Shown here piece by piece: positions 30,918-44,906 of a stretch of 64,000 nucleotides of DNA (its first letter is position 1; every line of letters begins with the position of its first letter). Source of the DNA: Eledone cirrhosa. Its lineage: Eukaryota; Mollusca; Cephalopoda; Octopoda; Eledonidae. The notes below the pieces were generated by a model. That model was not told the DNA's origin. It searched no databases and was given only the letters and a program-made list of their open reading frames with translations. Made by a program: the position numbers and the translations under genes. The DNA is taken from assembly GCA_964016885.1 (NCBI GenBank), contig OZ024757.1, forward strand, positions 15,085,423 through 15,149,422. Direction: 5' to 3'.

Positions 30918-31572
30918 ATAAAATGACAGGAGGCTAGACTGGTGTAATTCCTTAAAGATTTATTATACTATGGACATTTCAATGACCGGGTTCAGTATGA
31001 ATCCGGTGACATCATCAGGTATTCCAAAATTTATCCAACAAAGGAACATAATGGTTTCTTATATAGGCACAAGGCCATCAATTTTGGGGAAGGGGAAGTC
31101 GATTAAATCGACCCCAGTGCGTGTGTGAGTGGTACTTTATTTTATCGACCCCGTAATGATGAAAGGTAAAGTTATCTTCGGCAGGATTTGAACTCAGATC
31201 ATGAAGGGCCGTAACTCTATGCTGCAAAGCATGGAGTCCGAATCCTCACCGATACTTCCAATCCACCGCCCTTCAACAAAGGAATATAATAGATACAATT
31301 CAAAGGGCTGAAAAGCAGAGAGAAATGTCCAAGACAAGAAGGCGGCCGCACAGACTAGCATCTGCTAATTTTTGGCCACCGTCTCGTCTTGGGCATTTCT
31401 CTCTGCTTTTCATCCCCTTGGATTGTGTCTATTATTACATTCCTTTGTTGGATAAATTTCGGAATACCCGATGATGTCACCGAATTCATACTGAACCCGA
31501 TCATTGAAATGTTCATAGTATAATAAATCTTTAAGGAATTACACCAGTCGAGCCTCCTGTCATTTTATAATA
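30918..31572. mobile_element. Long foldback element interrupted by SINE-A
   Basis: Ends TTATAAAATGACAGGAGGCT and its complement. Arms of well over 200 bp pair along their length (left GGACATTTCAATGACCGGGT, right ACCCGATCATTGAAATGTTC). A short unpaired centre lies near 31345. Non-coding. Confidence 0.88.
31049..31265 (-). mobile_element. SINE-A inside the foldback arm
   Basis: Full SINE-A flanked by a direct repeat CAACAAAGGAACATAAT / CAACAAAGGAATATAAT, the target-site duplication. Confidence 0.85.
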
Positions 31573-31719
31573 ATTAACTCCGTACTCGCACCACCAACAA
31601 CACAAGCGAAAACGGGTGAGTTGCATTCCGTCGAGTGCTCTCCCTAATATTACATCAAGGTTGAGTCTACGGAATGACCAATTCTATCCGGTGGTGAACT
31701 AACAAACCTAAATGAATAT

Positions 31720-31850
31720 ATATATAGTTGTCCCGTTATTCGCGAGGGTTACGTTCCTAGAACACAGGCAAAGAGTGAAAAAAAAAACGTGAATATTGGA
31801 CGTAGTCCATAAAAATGCCTATAAACGTCAAATATAATTTAAAAAAGGGA
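31720..31850 (+). mobile_element. Tigger/pogo-like end
   Basis: GTTGTCCCGTTATTCGCGAG preceded by TA repeats; same end as 30131-30205. Confidence 0.4.
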
Positions 31851-33109
31851 ACGTTTTATGCGAAGGGGTGTACTGGGTGAACTTTCGTGGAATCAACGCT
31901 AGATAGGTTGTTTGGTCCCTGTCCCAACGAATGAGTCCTCACTGCTCTGTAGGGGTTGAGCGGAACGGCAGAAGGGAGATACGTACGAAGTTACGGCAAG
32001 TGTAGTGTGGTGAGATTTGACAAGACGATGAATGACAAAAACTATAGAAAAAACAATTTTCACCTTTAATACAAGATGGTTGTAATTATAAAAAAATTAC
32101 CGAATTTTATTTACATTTGTTTCTTAGCGTGTTTTAAATAAATTCAGCTATGGAATTTACATTGACGATGGATAGAATTGCAGCTACACAAATGAATAAC
32201 ATCCACGTGTGACGCCAGAGAGGTGGTAGCCTTTTATTGCTAAATTACACTGTACTTTATATTCTGTTAAAAAGTGATATATTACAAAAATGTAGTTCAA
32301 GATATACAACGTCAGAAATACTAAATAGCATGAAATGGTTACGGTTGGAATATCTATGAACAAAAAGTAGGCTTGGTTAGTCAGATATTTAGACAATGAA
32401 CATGACTCCGTGAAATGAATTTCTATCGGAAAAATATTACACTAAACAACCCACCCTATAAATATAGAAAATATTAAATAAATGTTACCAAAGACCCTTA
32501 ACAAATTACATCATATAAAAATAAATTATATTACCTGACATTCGACGAAGCTGGTAACAAAATTTCTATCATTGATGGCGGCTCGTATTACTAAAATATT
32601 ACATAATACTAATAAAGGTACTTGGCTAATAAAACACCTTAGCTTCAGTATTACCTGCGACAATATTGTGAACATTTTAGCTTGCTAAAAGATATTTAGA
32701 AGGAAACCCCAATATTCGCTGTTTCAGTGTTTAATGTGTGCATGTCTTATCGCGTTTTCTTTTTATTTTTGCCTTTTAACTAGTAAATTTCTATTTACTT
32801 TTTCTTCATTTATAAATCATATTCATTAGTATAATTACTTATATATATATATATTGAAATAGCTGATATGATATAGAAAATAAAGATTAGTTTTGTAATA
32901 TTTACAAAAATGTTTAACTTACAATTTCGCGGTTTACAGCATGTGCTTACCTTCGAAAGTTAGCAACACATTCTCAGTCATACTTTCGTAATTTTAACGT
33001 CAACATTTTTATTTAGTATAGTTGTTTTGGAATCAATTTTATGAAACAAATTTTAATTGAATTATACAATTTAATAAAAAAAAAAAAAGAATAGTTATGT
33101 CCTAACTGC
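31851..33109. other. AT-rich intergenic, no gene recognised
   Basis: Contains short open frames only. This is one region where a FAN1 promoter and first noncoding exon could lie, but nothing identifies them. Confidence 0.35.
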
Positions 33110-33620
33110 GTCCCACAAAGAAATGGCAAAAACACTGTCGTAGAGAACAGCTACTCCACCTCACGGGGGAGTACTCCTCCTTATTTTGCGAAAGAAAATG
33201 GCAGGAAGAGGAAGACACCTGCGGTTTTGATTGAGGTGGGTTAAACCCCGGTATTTAGATATCTTCCTCTCCACCATATTCCGGGTTTGTGGCCAAAACA
33301 ACAGGGTTGGAGCTAGAGCAGTTTGGGGGTTCGAAGGAGACACCCGATGTCTCGATGGCGGTCGGTCAAGTCCCAGTATTTGGCTATATTTCTCTCCACC
33401 ATATTACGGGCAGCAGAGTCCAGGATTGCGACCAAAACAACAAGGTTGGAGCCGAAAAATGTGTCGCAACAAACATCTCAGATTAGAGATCCACCACCTA
33501 TCTCATTTGGGCATTTATCATCACCACAGTCGATGGCGACAGGTTCCAGTGACTCCCTTTTCCACTGTGTGGATGAGGTTGATCTATTTATTGATGTGGG
33601 CCACTCCACTTCTTTTGTAG
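33110..33620. other. GC-richer block with an internal direct duplication
   Basis: About 85 bp is present twice (near 33228-33310 and 33367-33450), sharing CTCTCCACCATATT, ACCAAAACAACA and GGTTGGAGC. CpG content is higher than in the surroundings. Overlapping short frames show no known domain. Possibly a promoter or 5' exon, or an old repeat. Confidence 0.35.
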
Positions 33621-35208
33621 ACAGCACCTTAAAACTTTTTATTTTCAACTATCAATTCTTATTACATTTTCTGGAACGAAATATATTGGTACATTTTAAC
33701 AATTATATTCGTCTTGCGTTGGCGGTGAAATTGCTGTTTTTCTTATGGTTTCAGTTAACTGAAAAACGCATAATTTCTGAAGGTTTTGAAAGCCAATACA
33801 AGGCGGGTTTAATATTTATCCCCGCAAACACGAGAACTCCGCGGGACCCTCAAGCAAACGTTAATAACATTGATATATATATATAAAAAAACAAAACAAA
33901 TAATTTCCGACGGTTTTAAGTCAGATTCGTTCAAAACACACACACACAGAGGGAAAGTTTACCTCCAAAGCGAGACGGGTGTAACTTGTAAAGCAAAATC
34001 CAAGGGTGCCACTACCTGTTATACCAGGTGAACTAAAAAAGTAAAACCATTTCGACAGTTTGCCAATGCGAGGCGAGTGTATCTGTGAAAATTTAACAAT
34101 AAAATAAATTGTTAATCACTACAAATTCTTAAAATGTGTGTTGTATCATTAAATAGAATTCAACTTCACTGCTTATAGCAACAGGTAATATTGTCACCAG
34201 GAACTTATTTATAAGTTACACCGTTGTGTACTACGCCATGTGTAAAGGCAAATCGTTAACTTTCTAATTTTACAATCTAGTGAGTAATGGCATCAGACAG
34301 ATTTTTTTTCTTCTTTCAAATGTTTCAATACTGTAGTTCTCTATCATTTATGTTAACCTTATCATTGAATTAATTTATTTTATAAACTTCGGTGATTCTG
34401 TTTAAAATATCAATACCGTACATGGACTGTTTGAGTTGCCAACAGTAACTGCAGTAACGGAAGCTGTTGACAAACAAGTGTTTTTCACTATTTCGTACTT
34501 TATCTCTTGTTGCTTTTATCGTGTAATTGTTTGACAGATGACCAGCAAACTAATTTAAGTCCCAGACAAATATTTACCTTACTGTATTTACATACGTTGT
34601 GTTCAAATCTGAAATTACGAGTAACTATCGCCTAATTTGTGCGAGTGACACATCTGGAAATTGAGCTGATGGTGCATTGCTGGTGGTAAACATGGGCGAC
34701 TCATTTGGTCTAGATGAGCACGGCATATCTATCGTTCTCATGGTCGTGACGGATCTCTCCGTAAGGGAATTGAAATGTCGAAGTGGTAAGGTTCTTGATT
34801 TCGTAGAGAACACTTCACTCACCCCGTCAAATCGAACTTACTCAATATCTTCATAATTCTGAAGCCAGTCGGATTGTCCAGGGTCGATGGGAAGAGGCCC
34901 TATAGTCTTTCTTACTCTTTGCCCCTGGGTTAAAGATAGTTGCTTCATATGGATGCCACTGTTAGCAACTTCTTCACCCATCTTAGAGAAGGGGGTGGGT
35001 AGGAAGAGGGGAGGTTACTGCATCCACAGAAAGGAATATACAACTTAAGTATTGTGATTTATCTATAAATTACATTTTTCAACCTATGGCATTCGAAACG
35101 TTATGGGGGAACTGGTCTGCTGGCAACGAAATTTTTTTTTACAGCGTTAGTGGCTTACTTCACTGAAATATCAGATGCTAATACGTTTATGGTATTAACA
35201 CGTCTTCA
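33621..35208. other. No recognisable gene
   Basis: Mostly unique-looking AT-rich sequence. 34630-34850 is less AT-rich, without a motif I can name. Confidence 0.35.
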
Positions 35209-35325
35209 TTATACGCCGAGGTTAACTTTGCCTTTCATCCTTACGGGGTCGATAAAATAAAGTAGCAGTAACGTACTGGGTATTTGCTGGCCTTGTGCCA
35301 AAAGTAGAAACAATTATTTGTTATA
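35209..35325 (+). mobile_element. 5'-truncated SINE-A
   Basis: GCCGAGGTTAACTTTGCC to TTGTGCCAAAAGTAGAAAC. Confidence 0.75.
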
Positions 35326-36000
35326 TAAATTCTATTCATGCCTACATCGTAGCTTTATGGAATTCACTTACCTCTTGTTTTCGTTTTTTGCAGTGCTCTG
35401 AAAATCCCGACATTTGTTTTTTCCCCATTTGAGAGGTACCAGCTACCTTTTGGGGAACCATTCTCAGTTTCTGTGACATTGAATCTCTACTCTGGAATAT
35501 GGTATTTACTCTGATGATCTCTCTGGTGGTTGATAAGTTCGACTACAACCAATTTGCCAAAGAAGTGAACCTCACGTTAATCTTCTTCTTCGATCTGGCT
35601 TGGAAACTGGGACAAGAAATTCCATCATTACTGACCATTGCCCTGACAATGGTCAGTATCTCTGAGGAAGAATAAGAGTGGCTAGAAAAAATAAATACAA
35701 CAGCAGCACTTTACTGTCGATTGCTTTATGGTTCATCTGTTAGTTGAGCCAACCATGCAGTGGGTGTCTTCCTCTCAACATTATTGGACTGATTTGGTGC
35801 GGACTGAATTCATGTTAAATGACTTGTCATGGAGATTTGAGCTGTTTACATCAACTGAAGTTCTCTTTTCTTCTATTAATTACTAACATGTGAATATATG
35901 CTTATTACCTTAACTACTGTAGTTTATATTTATAAATTATACTGGGTTCACAATATATGTAAATTATTATATTAAGAATTCAACTGTTTTCTTTCACACA
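35326..36000. other. Possible reverse-transcriptase scrap, otherwise unassigned
   Basis: Around 35400-35470 a frame reads FSPFERYQLPFGEPFS, reminiscent of the TPFGRYxFxRLPFG motif of Gypsy-type RT. The rest is not recognisable. Confidence 0.25.
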
Positions 36001-36005
36001 CACAC

Positions 36006-36041
<36 letters not shown>

Positions 36042-36297
36042 ATCACCCCAAAAATGCACACACTTCAACAGCATTCTAATTCTAATAAATATTGTCTCTA
36101 CAGGTAATCAAAGTGTGTATACATTTTTCGGGACACGCTATACATATATAATACATTCAATATTAGAAAAAGATCAAGATTACAAACTTACATCTCTTCC
36201 TTTATTTCTACATCCATATTGAAACAGATATAGAAATAATGGAATAAATGTAAGTTGGAAGCTTTGGTTTATCTAATATTGTATATTAATGATCTGC

Positions 36298-36404
36298 TAC
36301 CTGAACTGTCCTTAAGATATTTAACTGTCGATAACTTAATTGTCTGACCTGAACTGTCCTTAAGATATTTAACTGTCGATAACTTAATTGTCTGTTTTAA
36401 ACTC
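36298..36404 (+). repeat. 54-bp tandem duplication
   Basis: CCTGAACTGTCCTTAAGATA through AACTTAATTGTCTG occurs twice without a gap. Confidence 0.85.
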
Positions 36405-36644
36405 CTGATGAACTGAGGGTTGTAATGTGCATAGAGCTTCTCTCACCTTACCTAAGATAATACCGAAGCACTACACTATAATTACATATTTTATATATAT
36501 ATATATCTAGTTGATAAATGCAACAAAATAAACAAGGATGCCAAAAAGAAAGTCACATTCAGGCAACAATATACTGTACCGTTTGTTTTGTTATTTCTGT
36601 TTACCTTTTACACACACACACACACACATATATATATATGAGTT

Positions 36645-36745
36645 CTGTATGAGTAAGACATGGTCACCTGACCTGGCATTGCTCACAACAGGACAACCCA
36701 TCTAACCCATGCTAGCATGGAAGAATGGACATGAAACTGATTATA
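36645..36745 (+). mobile_element. Very short LINE 3' end between AT repeats
   Basis: GAGTAAGACATGGTCACCTG through CCATGCTAGCATGGAAGAAT, with (AT)n on both sides. Confidence 0.65.
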
Positions 36746-36831
36746 TATATATATATATATATAAATAATTGTTCCCTGAATGTGTGGTTGTAATCACTAA
36801 AGAAAGAGCCCTCAATATCTAATGATAGAGG

Positions 36832-36976
36832 TAAATATACTATATTGTATAAAATACATGGCATTTTCTGAATACGGCTGACAAACGAAGCAAGATCAGC
36901 TTGCTTCAGGAAACTCTGGCTACCTAGAAAGCTATATGCCTATTTGCCATGTATTTTATACAATATAGTATATATA
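36832..36976. repeat. Perfect-arm hairpin
   Basis: Arms of about 28 bp (TATACTATATTGTATAAAAT... at 36836 and its exact complement ending 36972) enclose an approximately 85-bp loop that itself contains GAAGCAAGATCAGCTTGCTTC. Confidence 0.8.
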
Positions 36977-36984
36977 TATATATA

Positions 36985-37345
36985 TATGATGGGGGCACAC
37001 GGCTTAGTGGTTAGAGCATTGGCCTTGCAATCGAAAGGTTGTGAGTTCAATTCTCAGAGCGAGTGATGTGTTGTTTCCTTGAGCAAGACACTTTATTTCA
37101 CATTGCTCCAGTTTACTCAGCTGTAGAAATGAGATGATAGGGAGTGGAGTCCATATCATTCCACTGCAAAGTGGTCGTGGAGGTGCCATGGCAAAAAACC
37201 ACCCAGCTCTCACTGTAAATGAGGTTGGTGTTAGGAAGGGCATCCAGCTGTAGAAATCAAGCCAGAATCAGTTCCCGTCCGACCCTTGCAAGCAGGGAAA
37301 AGCGGACGTAAAATGAAATGAAAAATGAAAAAATGAAATATGTAG
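36985..37345 (+). mobile_element. SINE-B
   Basis: Head GGCTTAGTGGTTAGAGCATT, one tail module, GCGGACGTAAAATGAAATGA end. Confidence 0.87.
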
Positions 37346-37408
37346 CAATATCCGTAGATATGAAAATGTAGAAGCCATTTCTATACTAAACATGATGTTT
37401 TGAGTCTC

Positions 37409-37480
37409 TTACTTACTGTGGTTACCCCCCGATTGAACCCAGGACTCACACACACACATATGTATATATATATATATATA

Positions 37481-37511
<31 letters not shown>

Positions 37512-37530
37512 GTATAGACTTTGGTCAGTT
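37409..37530. repeat. AT/TG microsatellite
   Basis: CACACACATATGTATATATA-type interrupted dinucleotides. Confidence 0.7.
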
Positions 37531-37564
37531 CTGTTGACAAGTATTCTATTTGATTCAAACAATG

Positions 37565-37775
37565 GAATAACTTGCTCAAGAAATTAATGTGCAAGTGGCT
37601 AGCTGAGTGTCCCACAGACACATGCACCTTTAATGTAATTCTCAGGGAGATTCAATGCGACAAGGTTTACCCTTTGAATTACAAACACAACTCATTTTTG
37701 CCAGCTGAGTGGGTTGGAGCAATGACACAACTTGTCACTGCATGCTAAACACCCTAGCCATTAAGCCAGGCACCT
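37565..37775 (-). mobile_element. SINE-C, partial
   Basis: AAATTAATGTGCAAGTGGCT and TTGCCAGCTGAGTGGGTTGG match the 4262-4645 copy. Confidence 0.65.
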
Positions 37776-38076
37776 TCACCATTATTTTTTAATGTATACT
37801 ACAGACACATACAGACATACCAAAAATGTAAAATGCCTTAGATCATAATTTTTAACAAACCTGTAATATGACCACCACTACAAAAATTTGGCTGCAACAA
37901 TCTTTTTTGAGGCATTTCTTAACTATTTTCTAATAAATATTTCCTCATAATTTTTCTCTTCAGAAGTTATTCGTTTTGCAAGAGTTTTGATGTGGAATCA
38001 TGTGTGTGATTATATGTGTGATTAAAAACAATATACCTATAATCTTTGATTCATGTGGAACTTTACCCACCTTTTT

Positions 38077-38112
<36 letters not shown>

Positions 38113-38214
38113 TAGAATTGTTTGTTTAAAAAAGAAGTGACATAATCACTACTTTAAAACAATAGCTCAAGGTCTTCAAAATGCTTTTAATTAAGCATTC
38201 AGTGTATTACCAAA
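37776..38214. other. No recognisable gene
   Basis: AT-rich with one (AT)n run at 38082-38107. Confidence 0.4.
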
Positions 38215-41200
38215 TACAATATATATATATATTTATATATATATATTTATATATATATTTATATATATATATATATATTCATATATATATATATATATTC
38301 ATATATATATATTCATATATATATATCATTCATATATATATATATATATCATTCATATATATATATATCATTCATATATATATATATATATCATTCATAT
38401 ATATATATATATATCATTCATATATATATATATATATCATTCATATATATATATATATATCATTCATATATATATATATCATTCATATATATATATATCA
38501 TTCATATATATATATATCATTCATATATATATATATCATTCATATATATATATATCATTCATATATATATATCATTCATACATATATATATATCATTCAT
38601 ACATATATATATATCATTCATACATATATATATATATCATTCATACATATATATATATATCATTCATACATATATATATATCATTCATACATATATATAT
38701 ATATCATTCATACATATATATATATATATCATTCATACATATATATATATATATATCATTCATACATATATATATATATATCATTCATACATATATATAT
38801 ATATATCATTCATACATATATATATATCATTCATACATATATATATATCATTCATACATATATATATATCATTCATACATATATATATATCATTCATACA
38901 TATATATATATATATCATTCATACATATATATATATATATCATTCATACATATATATATATATATCATTCATACATATATATATATATATATCATTCATA
39001 CATATATATATATATATCATTCATACATATATATATATATATCATTCATACATATATATATATATATCATTCATACATATATATATATATATCATTCATA
39101 CATATATATATATATATCATTCATACATATATATATATATATCATTCATACATATATATATATATATATCATTCATACATATATATATATATATATCATT
39201 CATACATATATATATATATATATCATTCATACATATATATATATATATATCATTCATACATATATATATATATATATCATTCATACATATATATATATAT
39301 ATATCATTCATATATATATATATATCATTCATACATATATATATATATATATCATTCATATATATATATATATCATTCATATATATATATATATATCATT
39401 CATACATATATATATATATATATCATTCATACATATATATATATATATATCATTCATACATATATATATATATATATCATTCATACATATATATATATAT
39501 ATATCATTCATACATATATATATATTTATATCATTCATACATATATATATATTTATATCATTCATACATATATATATATATATATCATTCATACATATAT
39601 ATATATATATCATTCATACATATATATATATATATATCATTCATACATATATATATATATATATCATTCATACATATATATATATATATATCATTCATAC
39701 ATATATATATATATATATCATTCATACATATATATATATATATATCATTCATACATATATATATATATATATCATTCATACATATATATATATATCATTC
39801 ATACATATATATATATATATATCATTCATACATATATATATATATATATCATTCATACATATATATATATATATATCATTCATATATATATATATATCAT
39901 TCATACATATATATATATATATATCATTCATACATATATATATATATATATCATTCATACATATATATATATATATATCATTCATACATATATATATATA
40001 TATATCATTCATACATATATATATATATATATCATTCATACATATATATATATATATATCATTCATACATATATATATATATATATCATTCATACATATA
40101 TATATATATATATCATTCATACATATATATATATATATATCATTCATACATATATATATATATATATCATTCATACATATATATATATATATATCATTCA
40201 TACATATATATATATATATATCATTCATACATATATATATATATATATATCATTCATACATATATATATATATATATATCATTCATACATATATATATAT
40301 ATATATATCATTCATACATATATATATATATATATATCATTCATACATATATATATATATATATATCATTCATACATATATATATATATATATATCATTC
40401 ATACATATATATATATATATATATCATTCATACATATATATATATATATATATCATTCATACATATATATATATATATATATCATTCATACATATATATA
40501 TATATATATATCATTCATACATATATATATATATATATATCATTCATACATATATATATATATATATATCATTCATACATATATATATATATATATCATT
40601 CATACATATATATATATATATATCATTCATACATATATATATATATATATCATTCATACATATATATATATATATATATCATTCATACATATATATATAT
40701 ATATATCATTCATACATATATATATATATATATCATTCATACATATATATATATATATATCATTCATACATATATATATATATATATCATTCATACATAT
40801 ATATATATATATATCATTCATACATATATATATATATATATATTCATTCATACATATATATATATATATATATATCATTCATACATATATATATATATAT
40901 ATATATCATTCATACATATATATATATATATATATATCATTCATACATATATATATATATATATATATCATTCATACATATATATATATATATATATATC
41001 ATTCATACATATATATATATATATATATATCATTCATACATATATATATATATATATATATCATTCATACATATATATATATATATATATATCATTCATA
41101 CATATATATATATATATATATATCATTCATACATATATATATATATATATATATCATTCATACATATATATATATATATATATATCATTCATACATATAT

Positions 41201-41553
41201 ATATATATATATATATCATTCATACATATATATATATATATATATATCATTCATACATATATATATATATATATATATCATTCATACATATATATATATA
41301 TATATATATCATTCATACATATATATATATATATATATATCATTCATACATATATATATATATATATATATCATTCATACATATATATATATATATATAT
41401 ATCATTCATACATATATATATATATATATATATCATTCATACATATATATATATATATATATATCATTCATACATATATATATATATATATATATCATTC
41501 ATACATATATATATATATATATATATCATTCATACATATATATATATATATAT
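38215..41553. repeat. CATTCATAC(AT)n satellite-like array, block 1
   Basis: Unit is CATTCATAC followed by 6-11 AT. Left units are 19-25 bp and lack the AC. They become 27 bp (about 39400-40230), then 29, 27, and finally about 21 consecutive 31-bp units (40876-41525). The 1138-codon open frame is a by-product. Confidence 0.95.
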
Positions 41554-42468
41554 CATTCTACTGTAGAAACAGTAGACAGCTTCTGCTACCTAGGTGACCG
41601 AATTAGCAACGGAGGTGGGTGCTCAGAAAGTACAATAACTAGGGTAAGAACGAGATGGAAGAAGTTTAGGGAACTACTACCACTGCTAGCTGCAAAAGGC
41701 TTCTCCCTCAGAATGAAAGGCAGACTGTATGATGCGTGTATCCGAACAGCGATGTTGCATGGTAGTGAGACCTGGGCGCTGAAGGTGGAAGACTTACGTA
41801 GATTAGAGAGAAACGAAGCCTGCATGCTCCGATGGATGTGTAACAGTAATATACGTGAACGACAAAGCATAAATGAATTGAGAGAGAGACTGAGCATAAG
41901 AGGAATCAAATGCTGCGTGCAGGAGAGGCGGTTGCGCTGGTATGGACATGTGATGCGTATGAAGGATGACAGCTGCATAAAAAGGTGCAGAGCACTAGAA
42001 GTTGATGGAGACCGCGGAGTGGGGAGACCCAAGATGACTTGGGATGAGGTGATAAAAGCCGACCTTACCCAACTACACCTCTCAAAGTCAATGACACACG
42101 ACCGTGACTTCTGGCGTCACGCAGTAATACAGGGTACCCGACCTCCCATGGGTACATGCTGAAGCATATAAACAATATGCCCCCCCCCCCCCCCACCGCA
42201 AGGTGGTCGTGGAGGTGCCACGGCAAAAAAGCACCCAGCCCACACTGTAAAGTGGACGTGTAGGCGCCACGAAAAAGCACCCAGCACTCACTGTAAATGA
42301 GGTTGGTGTTAGGAAGGGCATCCAGCTGTAGAAATCAAGCCAGATCAGTTCCTGTATGAGCAAGGCATGGTCAGCCGACCAGACACTGCCCACAACAGGA
42401 CAACCCGTCTAACCCATGCTAGCGTGGAAGAACGGACGTAAAACGGTGATGATGATGATGATGATGAT
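41554..42468 (+). mobile_element. Young 5'-truncated LINE splitting the array
   Basis: ORF part runs from VDSFCYLGDRISNGGG through [20 protein letters not shown] and [12 protein letters not shown] to [15 protein letters not shown], open until a stop near 42163 with no frameshift. Then a C-run, two tail modules and (GAT)n. Near-identical to 17395-17965. Confidence 0.92.
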
Positions 42469-43469
42469 ATATCATTCATACATATATATATATATATATC
42501 ATTCATACATATATATATATATATATCATTCATACATACATATATATATATATCATTCATACATATATATATATATATATCATTCATACATATATATATA
42601 TATATATATCATTCATACATATATATATATATATATATCATTCATAAATATATATATATATATCATTCATAAATATATATATATATATCATTCATACATA
42701 TATATATATATATATCATTCATACATATATATATATATATATCATTCATACATATATATATATATATATCATTCATACATATATATATATATATATCATT
42801 CATATATATATATATATATCATTCATACATATATATATATATCATTCGTACATATATATATATATATATCATTCATACATATATATATATATATATCATT
42901 CATACATATATATATATATATATCATTCATACATATATATATATATATATATCATTCATACATATATATATATATATATCATTCATACATATATATATAT
43001 ATATATAATTCATACATATATATATATATATATCATTCATACATATATATATATATATATCATTCATACATATATATATATATATATCATTCATACATAT
43101 ATATATATATATATCATTCATACATATATATATATATCATTCATACATATATATATATATCATTCGTACATATATATATATATATATCATTCATACATAT
43201 ATATATATATATATCATTCATACATATATATATATATATATCATTCATACATATATATATATATATATCATTCATACATATATATATATATATATCATTC
43301 ATACATATATATATATATATATCATTCATACATATATATATATATATATAATTCATACATATATATATATATATATATATAATTCATACATATATATATA
43401 TATATATATATAATTCATACATATATATATATATATATAATTCATACATATATATATATATATATCATT

Positions 43470-43502
<33 letters not shown>

Positions 43503-43790
43503 CATTCATACATATATATATATATATATCATTCATACATATATATATATATATATCATTCATACATATATATATATATATATATCATTCATACATATAT
43601 ATATATCATTCATACATATATATATATATATATCATTCATACATATATATATATATATATCATTCATACATATATATATATATATATCATTCATACATAT
43701 ATATATATATCATTCATACATATATATATATATCATTCATACATATATATATATATCATTCATACATATATATATCATTCATACATACAT
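42469..43790. repeat. CATTCATAC(AT)n array, block 2
   Basis: Same unit as block 1 resumes directly after the LINE tail, with variants AATTCATAC and CATTCGTAC. Confidence 0.95.
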
Positions 43791-44095
43791 ATATGTATGT
43801 ATACATATACCAAATATATATATATATACATATCATTCATACAAACATACATATATGTATGTATATATATATATATCATTCATACATACATACATATATG
43901 TATGTATATATATATATATCATTCATACATACATACATATATGTATGTATACATATACCAAATATATATATATATATATCATTCATACAAACATACATAT
44001 ATGTATGTATACATATACCAAATATATATGTATATATATACATATACCAAATATATATATATACCAAATATATATATATATATATAATAAAGAAA
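43791..44095. repeat. Related array with ATGTATGTATACATA units
   Basis: Four units of approximately 60-95 bp built of CATTCATACATACATA, ATATGTATGTATACATA and CCAAATATATA; unit structure differs from block 2. Confidence 0.8.
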
Positions 44096-44442
44096 TGGCT
44101 TCTACATGACTAGAACTGTTTCATTCGGTAGAAATCATCAGATTGAACCTGGGATAAACATATATATATATATATATATACAGACAATGCTATATCTTAT
44201 TGACATATGAATACAAATGTCATGATAATTCTCGTTATCTTGTGAATGAGCTACTTAAAATATGTGTGCATTCAAACATCTAAATATACGAGACACATGC
44301 ATGCAGTTAAGTGGCTCTATGGTAATATGAACAATTGTTATGTTTAGTTTTTTGACAGACACGTTAAAGTGTCAGATAAAATGCCTTGTGCTCTTTAGAT
44401 ATATGTATATATATATGTATGTATACATATTCCAAATATATA
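44096..44442. other. No recognisable gene
   Basis: Contains GACTAGAACTGTTTCATTCG-type text common at the ends of cephalopod interspersed repeats, and an (AT)n run at 44160. Confidence 0.3.
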
Positions 44443-44745
44443 TATCATCATTATCATCATCATTGTTTAACGTCCACCTTCCACGCTAGCATGGGTTAGA
44501 TGGGAATTGTCCCACTTGAGGCAAGATTGATCAGGTGACCGTGTCTCGCTCATATAGGACTGTATCAGGCAGGTTTTCTACGGCTTGATGCCTTTCCTAA
44601 CACCAACCACATTTACACTGTGTACTGGGAGCCTTTTTACACGACCACTTTACAGTGTGGACTGGATGTTCTGTGGTACCAACATAACTTTACAGAGAAA
44701 GGGTGGTGTGGGAGGAAGTGGGAGGATGGAGTAGGGGTAGCGGGG
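44443..44745 (-). mobile_element. LINE/SINE tail
   Basis: (ATC)n, GTTTAACGTCCACCTTCCAC, TTTTCTACGGCTTGATGCC, CACTTTACAGTGTGGACTGG. Confidence 0.72.
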
Positions 44746-44906
44746 CTCTGCCAATTTAAAATATTCAAAACAAAGATATAGATAGAGGTTTGGCAAATAC
44801 AATAACACAACAACAAATACAAAATAATTACAGAAAATATTAGCAGTTTTCATTGAAATTGAGCGACTTTTACATGATAAACCATACAACAACAATAACA
44901 AGCATT

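Noticed and set aside
33323..33886. 187-codon frame as a possible gene
   Set aside because: Overlaps two other frames in the same duplicated block, with no recognised domain and no splice support.
38181..41597. 1138-codon open frame of [13 protein letters not shown] residues
   Set aside because: Entirely a translation of the CATTCATAC(AT)n array; no start context, domain or codon bias.
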